Of a stretch of 54,948 nt of DNA, positions 30,650-39,403 are shown in pieces. The stretch is from Xanthomonas axonopodis (GTDB lineage: Bacteria > Pseudomonadota > Gammaproteobacteria > Xanthomonadales > Xanthomonadaceae), in NCBI RefSeq assembly GCF_001304695.1, contig NZ_JFAQ01000035.1:1-54948 (forward strand), given 5' to 3'. The notes beneath the pieces are model-generated. The model ran no database searches, was not told the origin of the DNA, and worked only from the letters and a program-made list of their open reading frames with translations. A program made the position numbers and the translations under genes. Positions within the stretch are counted from its first letter, which is position 1; every line of letters starts with the position of its first letter.

Positions 30650-30733
30650 ATGAACGCACCCCGCAGCCAGTTTTATTTTTGGTACTACGGTTTTCCGATG
30701 CCGCTGGCGGAGGAAGGATTGCGCTCACCCTGA
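30650..30733 (+). CDS. aroG leader peptide (aromatic-rich, 27 residues)
   Basis: ATG 30650 to TGA 30733. The peptide starts MNAPRSQ and continues with the run FYFWYYGF (codons 30671-30694), then PMPLAEEGLRSP. Six of eight residues in the run are Phe or Tyr and one is Trp, the three end products that control DAHP synthases. An in-frame ATG at 30641 would add three residues. It is too short for routine gene calling. It lies directly upstream of an antiterminator/terminator pair and 108 nt before aroG. Confidence 0.85.
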   Translation: MNAPRSQFYFWYYGFPMPLAEEGLRSP

Positions 30734-30790
30734 AGGAAACTTCAGCAGCATTCCCGAAAAGCCGCCAGCGCACACCTGGCGGCTTTTTTG
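30666..30790 (+). promoter_or_regulatory. Transcription attenuator of aroG
   Basis: Three mutually exclusive pairings can be read. Segment 1 GCCAG (30666-30670) pairs with CTGGC of segment 2 (30704-30708). Segment 2 CTGGCGG (30704-30710) pairs perfectly with segment 3 CCGCCAG (30762-30768) to form an antiterminator. Segment 3 with segment 4 (CTGGCGGCT, 30776-30784) forms the terminator. A ribosome stalled on the Phe/Tyr/Trp codons at 30671-30694 would cover segment 1 and free segment 2, so transcription continues when aromatic tRNAs are uncharged. Confidence 0.8.
30757..30790 (+). terminator. Intrinsic terminator in the aroG leader
   Basis: AGCCGCCAG / CTGGCGGCT, a perfect 9-bp stem with a 7-nt loop (CGCACAC), preceded by AAA and followed by six T. 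It is the terminator limb of the attenuator. Confidence 0.92.
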
Positions 30791-30841
30791 TTGCCGCCGC
30801 GCCTGGCTCCCTGATGCAACACCGCCCACCGAGACACTGTG

Positions 30842-31915
30842 ATGCCGCCTGTAACCGATGACCTGCGTATCCGCAAGATCGAAGCCCTCACACCGCCTTC
30901 GCAGCTGCTGTCGCTGCTGCCCTGCGATGAGCGTGCCTCCGAAACCGTGACCAACGCGCGCGCCGCGTTGCACGAAATCCTGCAAGGTCGCGACGACCGC
31001 CTGGCCGTGGTGATCGGCCCCTGCTCGATCCACGACCCGGTCGCGGCGATGGAGTACGCGCAGCGCCTGCGCCCGTTGCGCGATCAGTTCGGCGACGCGC
31101 TGGAGATCGTGATGCGGGTGTACTTCGAAAAGCCGCGCACCACCATCGGCTGGAAGGGCCTGATCAACGATCCGGACCTGGACGGCAGCTTCCAGATCAA
31201 CAAGGGCCTGCGCGTGGCGCGTGGCCTGCTGCGCGATATCAACAACCTCGGCCTGCCGGCCGGCGTGGAATTTCTCGACATCATTTCGCCGCAATACATC
31301 GCCGACCTAGTGGCCTGGGGCGCAATCGGCGCACGTACCACCGAGAGCCAGGTGCATCGCGAAATGGCATCCGGGCTGTCATGCCCGGTGGGCTTCAAGA
31401 ACGGCACCGGTGGCGACGTCAAGATTGCGGTGGACGCGGTGGGTGCGGCCTCGCATCCGCATCATTTCCTGGCCGTGACCAAGGACGGACATACCGCCGT
31501 GGCAGCGACGACGGGCAACCCGGATTGCCATGTGATCCTGCGTGGCGGCAAACAGCCCAACTTCGATGCGGCCAACGTGGAAGCGGCCAGCCAGGTGCTG
31601 AACGCTTCCGGCTTGCCCGCGCGCCTGATGATCGATGCCAGTCACGCCAACAGCAGCAAGAATCCCGAGAACCAGCCCAAGGTCGTCGAGGACATCGCCA
31701 ATCAGCTGGAAAACGGCGAAACGCGCATCGTCGGCGTGATGGTGGAAAGCCACCTGGTCGGTGGGCGTCAGGACCTATTGCCGGGGTGCGAGCTGACCTA
31801 CGGCCAGAGCATTACCGACGGCTGCATCGGCTGGGACAGTTCGGTGCAGGTGCTGGAGCGTCTGGCGACCGCAGTGCGCGCACGGCGCATGCGCCGGATC
31901 GCCGAAGCTGCGTGA
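30842..31915 (+). CDS. aroG: 3-deoxy-7-phosphoheptulonate (DAHP) synthase, class I
   Basis: 357 residues from ATG 30842 (the GTG at 30839 just precedes it). Catalyses PEP plus erythrose 4-phosphate to DAHP, the entry step of the shikimate pathway. Motifs: VVIGPCSIHDPVAAMEYAQR, MRVYFEKPRTTIGWKGLIND, ATTGNPDCHVILRGGKQPNF and MIDASHANSSKNPENQ, which carry PEP and metal ligands (Cys in GPCS, His in SHAN). Length fits the AroF/G/H type. It follows the leader peptide and attenuator. Whether it is Phe-, Tyr- or Trp-inhibited cannot be told from sequence by eye. Confidence 0.95.
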   Translation: MPPVTDDLRIRKIEALTPPSQLLSLLPCDERASETVTNARAALHEILQGRDDRLAVVIGPCSIHDPVAAMEYAQRLRPLRDQFGDALEIVMRVYFEKPRTTIGWKGLINDPDLDGSFQINKGLRVARGLLRDINNLGLPAGVEFLDIISPQYIADLVAWGAIGARTTESQVHREMASGLSCPVGFKNGTGGDVKIAVDAVGAASHPHHFLAVTKDGHTAVAATTGNPDCHVILRGGKQPNFDAANVEAASQVLNASGLPARLMIDASHANSSKNPENQPKVVEDIANQLENGETRIVGVMVESHLVGGRQDLLPGCELTYGQSITDGCIGWDSSVQVLERLATAVRARRMRRIAEAA

Positions 31916-32666
31916 GTTGCGGCGCAGCAGCATCGGCGGGAACGCTTGCTGATGCTGCGTGGGGTAGCGCCAACTCGGAGTGATTGCGAGGCAGCGCGTT
32001 GGCTGGTCTGCGGTGAGCGTGAGGCCTCGCGCGTCCCCTAATCCGGCGCTAGGCGTCACCTTCTTCCGATGGGAAAAGCGTCTCACGGCTGGCACATGCG
32101 TCGGTGCAGCGAGCGTCGGCAACTGCGCAAGCAATGAAGTGGGTGCGCTGAACGCTCGGCCACTACTCACCATAAATACATCCATCGGCCTGGCCGTGAG
32201 CGAAGGCGTCCCGCTGGCTGCTGCAGACCAAGAACGTCGGGCCGGCGCAGGGAGCCGGCCCGACGGATTGGACACCACCCAGTGATGGCCGGTTTCGCTC
32301 AGTGACAGCAGGGGGAGAGAGCCTTCCTGTCACATGAAGCGAGCGGGCAGGACCATTATCCGCCTGGCACGTGACCCTGCGATGTCGCTGCATGTTGTGC
32401 GCAGCAATGAAGTTTGAGAAGCGTTAAACGCTCGGCTGCGTGATCTCTAGTCCAGAAGACCACCAACGCCTGCACGGGAAGGGAGGCGATCTTTCTGCAC
32501 TGGTCATCGGCCGCGCGCCAATCTCCAAGCTCGCCGCCGATTCCCAATTCCCAATTCCCGAATCCCGAATCCCGAATCCCGAATCCCGCAACGGCACCAG
32601 CCTCGTTCACGCCTCGCGGTCAGCGCAACCGGGATAGTGGCGGCAGACTCTTTCCTGCCTGCGCCC
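31916..32666. other. 750-bp gap after aroG
   Basis: No gene recognised. It contains a perfect 12-bp stem hairpin at 32235-32265 (CGTCGGGCCGGC / GCCGGCCCGACG, 7-nt loop, no T-tract) and the longest heptamer array of the window at 32539-32588. Confidence 0.4.
32539..32588. repeat. Long single-orientation heptamer array
   Basis: About seven units of 7 bp, first ATTCCCA/ATTCCCA then ATCCCGA repeated. Read on the minus strand they are GGGATTC and GGGAATT units. It lies about 80 nt upstream of the first AsmA-like gene and has no visible inverted partner. Confidence 0.75.
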
Positions 32667-34845
32667 ATGCCCTCACTTCGCGACCGCTTCCAGCGTTGGC
32701 CACGGCCGTGGTGTCGTGCAGTGGGCGTGGTATTGGCGCTGTACGTGCTGTATCTGCTGGCCGGCAACCTCTATCTCAATACCCCGTTGTTCGACGCCAG
32801 CACCAATCGGCAGCCGCACAAGTTCACCATGCAGACCGGCCCGGCACTGACCCTGTTTCCGGGTGAGGTCATTGCCTGGAACGTGCGCATGCGCGGGCAG
32901 GCCAACCGTACTGTGTACGTCTTCCACGCCGACCGCGCGCATGCGCGTATCGCCCTGCTGGCCTTGTTTCGGCGCGAAGTGCGCCTGCCGTGGCTGCATG
33001 CCACCGGCGTGAGCGCAGAAGTGGAAACGTCCGATACGCCCATTCCGCCACCGCCGCGGGGCAACCAGGGCTGGACGTTGCGCTTCGACGCAATCACCAG
33101 CAACAGCCTTCGCAGTGCACGCCTGGGCAAATTGCTGATCGCCGGGCAAGGACACGGCAAGGTCGGTCTTCTGAAGCAACTCAAGGGCGGGCCGTTGGAG
33201 CTGTTTCCTTCGGAAGCGGGCTTTACCGATGCGGTGGTCAGCTACGACGGGGTGCAGGTATTCAACGGCGCGCAGCTTGATGCGCAGTTCCAGTTTCCAC
33301 GTCACTACCGCGACCAAGCACTGGGCCTGCGCAAGCTCGGCATCACCAACGTTCGGCTACAGCTCAAGGCCAACTCCGTGGCGCTGAAGATCGATACCGG
33401 GGCGCCGCATGTGGACATCGGCAGCGGGCCATCGGCCGCGCGCGTGGAGGCCGATATCCGCCTGGCCAGCGGCGCGCTGCAGCCGGGCAGCCGTGCGGTG
33501 TGGCGGCTGCCGTTGCTGGCCGGCGTTGGCGCCACCGACCGCGGCATGCTCGCGCTGCAACTGGACGTGGCGCAGGACATCCGCGTGCAGGCGCGGCTGC
33601 CGCGCGATGAGAAGACCGGCAGCGAGCTGCACGCCGATCTGCACATCGCCGGGCGCAGCGTTCCGTTCGAACAGCCGGCGCAGCTGTTGCCGCGCCTGTC
33701 GGGGCAGGTGCGTGGGCGCTGGAAGTTCGAATCCTTGAACTGGATCGCCGAGCTGTTCGTGCGCAAGCCGTGGTTCCAGCTGGAAGGTGGCGGTCTGGTC
33801 GAAGCGGACCTGCGCCTTGCACAGGGCCGGCTGAGTGCCCGCAGCACGCTGGATATTCCGCGCGTGGAAGCGGTGGCGCAGGTGTTCGACACGCGCCTGA
33901 GCGGCGTTGCCAAGGCGCACGGGCGCATCGACCATGCCGGCCACCCCGCAGGCGCATCTGGATGTGAGCATTCCCACCTTCAAGGCGGCGCCGCGCGATG
34001 CGCCCAAACAGCTCTTGCTGGACGGCCGCGATCTGCAACTGGCCATGCATGGCGATGCCGAGCTGGCCCGCCTGAGCGACACGCTCAAGGCGCAGCTGCG
34101 TTTCAGCGATGCGCGTGTGCCCGATCTCACCGCCTACAACCGCTATCTGCCGGGCAATACCGTGCGCCTGCTCGGCGGTAGCGGCAGCCTGACCGGCGAT
34201 GTGGCGCTCAATGCGTCCGGCGATGTCGGTAACGGGCATGCGAACCTGCGCGGGCAGGGCGCGCATCTGGCGTTGGCTGGCGTGCAGATGCGCGGCGATG
34301 CCGAGCTGCAGGCAACGCTGCAACGCGCCGATTTCAAGAACAAGTTCTTCGACCTCAGCGGCACGCGCATACGCCTGCGCAACATGCGCGTGGGCGACGA
34401 TGGCAACGACGCCGACTGGTGGGGCGAGTTGCAAGTGGGCGCCGGCACTATCCAGGCCGAGGCACCGTTCCAGGTGGATGCCGACGCTGCCCTTCGCATG
34501 CGCGATATCGCCCCACTGCTCTCGGTGTTCGCGCAGCGTGCCGACTATCCGCGCTGGGTACTGGGGTTGCTGGATTCAGGCGAACTGGATGCCACTGGCC
34601 GAGTGCGCTGGCGCAAGCAGCAGGTGCTGATCGACGACCTGCAGGCGGAAAATGCGCGCTTGTCGCTGCGTGCGCGTCTGGCCTTGAACGATGCGCAGCG
34701 GCGCGGCGATCTGTATCTGCGCTGGGGTGTGCTGGGTGCCGGCATCGAACTGGATGGCAAGCAGCGGCAGTGGCATCTGGCCGGCGCGCGCGAGTGGTAT
34801 GACGCGCAGCCGGGACCGTTACCGGCGGCCTCCAAGACCCCGTGA
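32667..34845 (+). pseudogene. AsmA-like envelope protein, paralogue 1, frameshifted
   Basis: ATG 32667 opens with an N-terminal membrane anchor (GVVLALYVLYLLAGNLYLNT) and a long periplasmic beta-rich region with repeated short motifs (LQLKANSVALKIDTGAPHVD; GKLLIAGQGHGKVGLLKQL). The first frame fails at about 33930-33950 and the downstream part continues in another frame from AHLDVSIPTFKAAPRD to the stop at 34845. A single 1- or 2-nt indel explains it. The layout (one helix plus extended beta strands) resembles AsmA/YhdP-like proteins of lipid transport across the envelope, but this is only a resemblance. Paralogue 2 follows immediately. Confidence 0.65.
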
Positions 34846-34938
34846 TGCAGCCGCTGGCGTGATCGTGCTGCGCCCCGCTCACGGTTGGCTTGGCACACTG
34901 TGCCCAGCCGCATGCGCGGTTTTCAGGAGCCAGCTGTC

Positions 34939-37389
34939 ATGACGATGCCTGTTCGCGCCCGCTGGCGTGCCTTGCCGCGCGTCCTGCGATGGCCGCTATT
35001 GGCACTGATTGCGCTGTACGCAAGCTATCTGCTGCTGGGCAATCTGTTGCTCAACACACCGCTCGGCCCGGCTGCGCTGAACCGCTCGCCCGACAAGCTC
35101 ACGATGCACTGGGGCCCGGCGCTGACCTGGTGGCTTGGGCGTGTGGTGCTGTGGGATGTCGATCTGCAAGGCCATTCGACGCGCACGAAGTGGAGTGTCA
35201 GTGCGCAGCGGATGAGCGGGCAGATTCGGTTGCTGCCGTTGCTGCACCGGCAAACTGCTGGTGCCGAAATTGTATGCGCGCGGTGTGCGTGGCGGTGTGC
35301 AGCCTGAGGTCGTGGCGCCCGGGACAGTGTCGAGGCAATCGCCTGCGGCGACGCAAGCGACGCGGACTGCGCCTACTCCGGTGAAGGGTGTCGCTGACAT
35401 GCCGGCCGCTTCAGCCAACGCGCAGGCGACCGCAGCAACGCCCAATGGCGAAAAAACGGCGACGACGCAGCCGCCCGAGCAGAATCTGCGCGTCACAACT
35501 GCAACGACGACAACGACGGCGAAGCCCACAACGCCCCCAACCAACACGCCGCACCCAGCCCACCGCGCGCATGCCCAAGCCAGCACACCCACGCCACCAA
35601 CCGCCTGGAGTCTGCAATTGGACCGCATCGTTGCCGAGCAGGTGCAGTCCGTGTCGCTGCGTCAGCTGCACATCGAAGGGCAGGGCCAATTGCAACTGGG
35701 CCTGTTCAAACAACTGCGTGGCGTGCCGATGGAACTCTTCCCCTCACGTGCCGTGTTCGAATCGGCGCGTGTGCGGTGGGGGCAGGACGAAGTGATGCGC
35801 AATGGGCAGCTGCGCATCGAAGCCAGCATCGCGCTGCATGCACCGGATCAGGCAAGTGGAAGCGCGGTGCTGCAACTCACCGATGCGCTGAGCGCCGTGC
35901 ATGGCGACACCGCAGCGCTGGATGTCACCCGTAATCCGCCGGGCCGCCACACGCTGGCGACGCGTGCCGGCAAGGGGCGTGCAGATGGCGAGCTGCGCTG
36001 GAGACGCGGTGCCTTGCAGCCTGGCAGCCAGCTGCAATGGCGCGCGCCGCTGCACGACAGCACGCGCGCACCGGCCGCATTGCTGGGCGAACTGACGGCG
36101 CAGTTACAGGTCGATCAGAACATGCGGCTCAAGGTCAGCATGCCCGAGCCGGCCGATGCCGGGCTGACGCTGGACGCCGATGTGCGCGTGCAAGGCAGGC
36201 AATTGCCAGTGCATGCCATGCGCAGCCTGTTGCCGCGCACGTCCGGGCATGCGCGGCTGCATTGGCAGCTGTCTTCGCTCAGCTGGATTCCTGCGCTGTT
36301 TCCGGATGTGGATTGGCTGACCCTGGAAGGCGAAGGCCTGGTCGATGCCGATCTGCGGATCGATCGTGGCCAGCTTGCTGCCGGCAGCCACCTGCAGGTG
36401 CCGCATGTGCAAGCGCAGGTGGGCGTGATGGGGCATGCGATCACGGGGCAGGCCAGTGCCGATCTGCGCGTGGACGCCGATGCCAACGGACAGTTGCTGC
36501 CGGCGCTTGCACTGCAGATGCAGCAGTTCTCGATCACGCATACCGACCCACCCACGCGGCCGTTCGTGCAAGGCCGAGATCTGCGCCTGGATCTGCGCAC
36601 ACGCGCCGATGCGCGCAACCTGAGCAGCCTGCGCGATGCCACCCGCGCGCATCTGGTATTCGCCAATGCCCGCGTGCCGGATCTGCGTGCCTACAACCGC
36701 TACCTGCCGCAGCAGCAACTGCGCTTCGACGGCGGTAATGGCGTGCTCAGCGGCGATCTGCAGATCGAGCCGGGTGGGCGCATCGGCAAGGGCGGTTTGC
36801 GCATCGGCGCGCGTGCAGCGCGGCTGCAGTTTGCCGGCCTGGTGTTGCGCGGCGATGTGGATGCGGATCTGCGCCTGCAGCGCGGCGATCTACGCGCCGA
36901 ACAGTTCAGTCTCGATGCCAGCAGCATCCAGCTGCGCAATGTCGGATTCACCGGCCCGGATGGACAACGTCGCGATGGCTGGTGGGCGCGCATCGTGCTG
37001 GACGATGCGCGCATGCAATGGCGGCAACCGGTTGGCGTGGATGGGCGTGTACGCATCCAGGTGCGCGATCTGGCATTTCTGGTGGCGTTGTATGCGCGCG
37101 ACCGCTCGATTCCGAACTGGATGCTGCGGCTGGTGGATGCAGGCCAGGCGCAACTGACCGCACGCGCGCACTGGCAAGGCGCGACGGTCATCGTCGATCG
37201 GCTGCAGGCGCGCAACGAACGCTTTCAGGTCGATCGCGGCTGCGCTTGCAGGGCAATCAACGCAGCGGCAGTCTGCTTGCACGCTGGGGCATGCTGAGCG
37301 CGGCAGTGGGCTTGCGCGGCGACACACCCGACTGGCATCTGCGACGTGCGCTGGAGTGGTATCGCGCGCAGCCGGATCTATTGCGCTGA
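34939..37389 (+). pseudogene. AsmA-like envelope protein, paralogue 2, twice frameshifted
   Basis: ATG 34939, with CAGGAG in front, begins like paralogue 1 (LALIALYASYLLLGNLLLNT). The frame breaks at about 35252, where a single extra A in CGGCAAACTGCTG fits. The second frame includes a Thr/Pro-rich linker (TTTTTAKPTTPPTNTPHPAH) and the same motifs as paralogue 1 (DARVPDLTAYNRYLPG versus NARVPDLRAYNRYLPQ). It breaks again at about 37229, after which QGNQRSGSLLARWGMLSAAV runs to the TGA at 37389. Tandem duplication followed by parallel decay of both copies. Confidence 0.65.
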
Positions 37390-37524
37390 GGCCCGCATCG
37401 CGCGCGCTGGCGTGAAGAAAAAACAACAGTTATGTAATTTTTGGTGTTGTTTTGCAGTGCAGCGTGCAAGTCCGATTCCAGGCGCGCACTATGATCCTGC
37501 ATCCCGACGTGGGGGGATGGGAGC

Positions 37525-37561
37525 AAAGCCCGCTGGCAGTTCGCTGCAAGCGGGCTTTTTA
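37525..37561. terminator. Intrinsic terminator between convergent genes
   Basis: AAAGCCCGC ... GCGGGCTTTTT stem, extended by an inner GCAG-TTCG-CTGC hairpin. Its right edge coincides with the stop of the SMP-30 gene (37559), so it can serve both strands. Confidence 0.85.
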
Positions 37562-38725
37562 TGCCTGCTGCTTGTCGGAGCAAGCATCAGCCCGCGCAAG
37601 ATCCGCCGGAGATGAAGCCCGCCCTGCATGCCGCAGTTGCCGCCCGCGCGCAGTGTGGCGAGCAGACTTGCATGGCCTGGAGCTGCACCCGAAACCCGGC
37701 CAGCGATCCTGCTGCTGGATGTGCACAGCGCGCTCGGAACCGTCAGCACAAGCGATCCACGCCGTACCAGCACCGGCCGCGTCCGCCCGGGCAGTTGCCG
37801 TTCTTAAGTCCTGCAGCTCCAGCAGCCACAGCGTGCTGCCGCCGGTGATGAACAACCGCCGTTGCGCCAGGTCGAAGGTGCAGTTGGACGCCGTCTCCGG
37901 GGTCGGCACCAGACCGATCCGTTGGCCCTGGTTGTCGAAGATGTACACCCCCGCGCCGGAGCTGCTCCATAGCCAGCCCTGGCGATCCACGCAAAAGCCA
38001 TCCGGCAGGCCGTCCGGCACCACCACGAAGCGGCGGCGGTTGTGCAATGCGCCATCGCGCCAGTCGAAGGCGGTGATCTCGGGCGTGGTCGGGTCACCTT
38101 CGGGCGTCTGCGACACGTACAGCACCCGTTCGTCCGGGGAGAACGCCAGCCCGTTGGGGTGATCCAGGCTGACCATGCATTGCAGGGTACCGCCATCGGG
38201 CGGCAGCCGGTAGACGCCGTGATGGTCCAGCTCCTGCGGGCCCGGGCAGCCCTGGCTGGGCTTGAGCAGCCCGAAGGGCGGGTCGGTGAACCAGATCGTG
38301 CCGTCGTGCGCCACGATCAGGTCATTGGGCGAATTGAGCCGTTTGCCCTCGAACCGCCCGACCAGCAAATGCGCCCGGCCATCCACATCGCTACGGGTGA
38401 TCGCGCGGCGCCCGTGCTCGCAGTGCACCAGTCGCTGTTGTGCATCCACCGCGTTGCCGTTGGTGAAGGCGGTGGCATCCAATAAAACGTGCACCGCGCC
38501 GTCCTCGCGCCAGCCAAGCACGCGGCGGCCGACCACATCGCTCCACACCAGCGTGCGCTGTGCCTCCCACCAGGCCGGGCCCTCGCTCCAGGTGGCCTGG
38601 TCGTAGAGGGTCTGCAGGCGCGCGTTGCCCAGCCGCGCCGCCAGCGCGGCGTGGTGCGTGGTGGGCGGCGGGCACTCGGCTGGCCGGGCGGCGCCGGGCG
38701 CGCGCAGGCGGCAGTGGCGATCCAT
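37559..38725 (-). CDS. SMP-30/gluconolactonase family protein
   Basis: 388 residues from ATG 38725. The six-bladed propeller motifs are visible: SEGPAWWEAQRTLVWSDVVG (metal-ligand Glu), NSPNDLIVAHDGTIWFTDPP (Asn), LDHPNGLAFSPDERVLYVSQ (Asn) and GLPDGFCVDRQGWLWSS (Asp). Likely a calcium-dependent sugar lactonase. After GGSTLWLLELQDL the last 80 residues are Ala/Arg-rich and do not look like the family, so a frameshift near 37800 may have replaced the natural end. The start overlaps the stop of the upstream cupin gene (TGATG), indicating coupling. Confidence 0.8.
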   Translation of the reverse strand: MDRHCRLRAPGAARPAECPPPTTHHAALAARLGNARLQTLYDQATWSEGPAWWEAQRTLVWSDVVGRRVLGWREDGAVHVLLDATAFTNGNAVDAQQRLVHCEHGRRAITRSDVDGRAHLLVGRFEGKRLNSPNDLIVAHDGTIWFTDPPFGLLKPSQGCPGPQELDHHGVYRLPPDGGTLQCMVSLDHPNGLAFSPDERVLYVSQTPEGDPTTPEITAFDWRDGALHNRRRFVVVPDGLPDGFCVDRQGWLWSSSGAGVYIFDNQGQRIGLVPTPETASNCTFDLAQRRLFITGGSTLWLLELQDLRTATARADAAGAGTAWIACADGSERAVHIQQQDRWPGFGCSSRPCKSARHTARGRQLRHAGRASSPADLARADACSDKQQA

Positions 38726-39241
38726 CAACGCGGCGCCGGATGGCCGAACGGATGTGCGGTGGCTGCGCCTGGCGATTGCGCAAACTGCACCATCATCTGC
38801 AGGCAAGGTTCATCGCCAAGCTGGCCGGAGCGATGGCCGCGCTGATCGCGGGTGCCCTGATCCTGGCCGAAGTGGATGTCGCCAGGGCCCATTTCCACGC
38901 GTGTGCCGTCGCCGGTTTCGATGAAAGCGGCCGCGCAACGGAATGACCCACTGCGGGTGCGGGCTCTCATGCCAGTCGCCGACCCAGCCCACCGGCAGCA
39001 CCGCAAACTGGATGCCGAGCACCTCGCCGGGAAACGGTCGCAACCACTGCGGTGCGGCACCGCCACCCACGCTCTTGCGACCGAAGCCGGGCAGCTGCGA
39101 GACGTTGAGGCAGCTGTTGCCATCCGGTCCCGTCCACAGATGCAGGAAGGGCAGGCTGGGCGGCAGTGCAGGATCGTTGCCATCGGATTGGAGCGGAATC
39201 TGCGAGGGCAGCAAGTGGGTAGGCAAGGTGGTGGGCGACAT
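38725..39241 (-). pseudogene. Cupin-domain protein, frameshifted
   Basis: From ATG 39241 the frame reads [20 protein letters not shown] and [20 protein letters not shown], then goes out of register after PLRG at about 38930. In another frame it continues [20 protein letters not shown], the second cupin motif, to a stop at 38727-38725 that overlaps the SMP-30 start. One indel restores a single cupin of about 170 residues. Function unknown; operon partner of the lactonase gene. Confidence 0.7.
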
Positions 39242-39403
39242 GGCAGGACCTCGTACGAAAGACGCAGTGCACCATGGGTGTCGTCAGGGCTGCGTAAGCG
39301 AGATGTTCAAAGCGGCAAAATGCGGCACGCCCTGTTGCAGTCGCCATGCGGAATGTTGCGCATGCTTGCACTCCCTGCGTGGCGGGGATGCCAAAATCCG
39401 GTC

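Noticed and set aside
32235..32265. Hairpin as the aroG terminator
   Set aside because: Stem is perfect but lies 320 nt after aroG and lacks a T-tract; kept only as a hairpin in the gap description.
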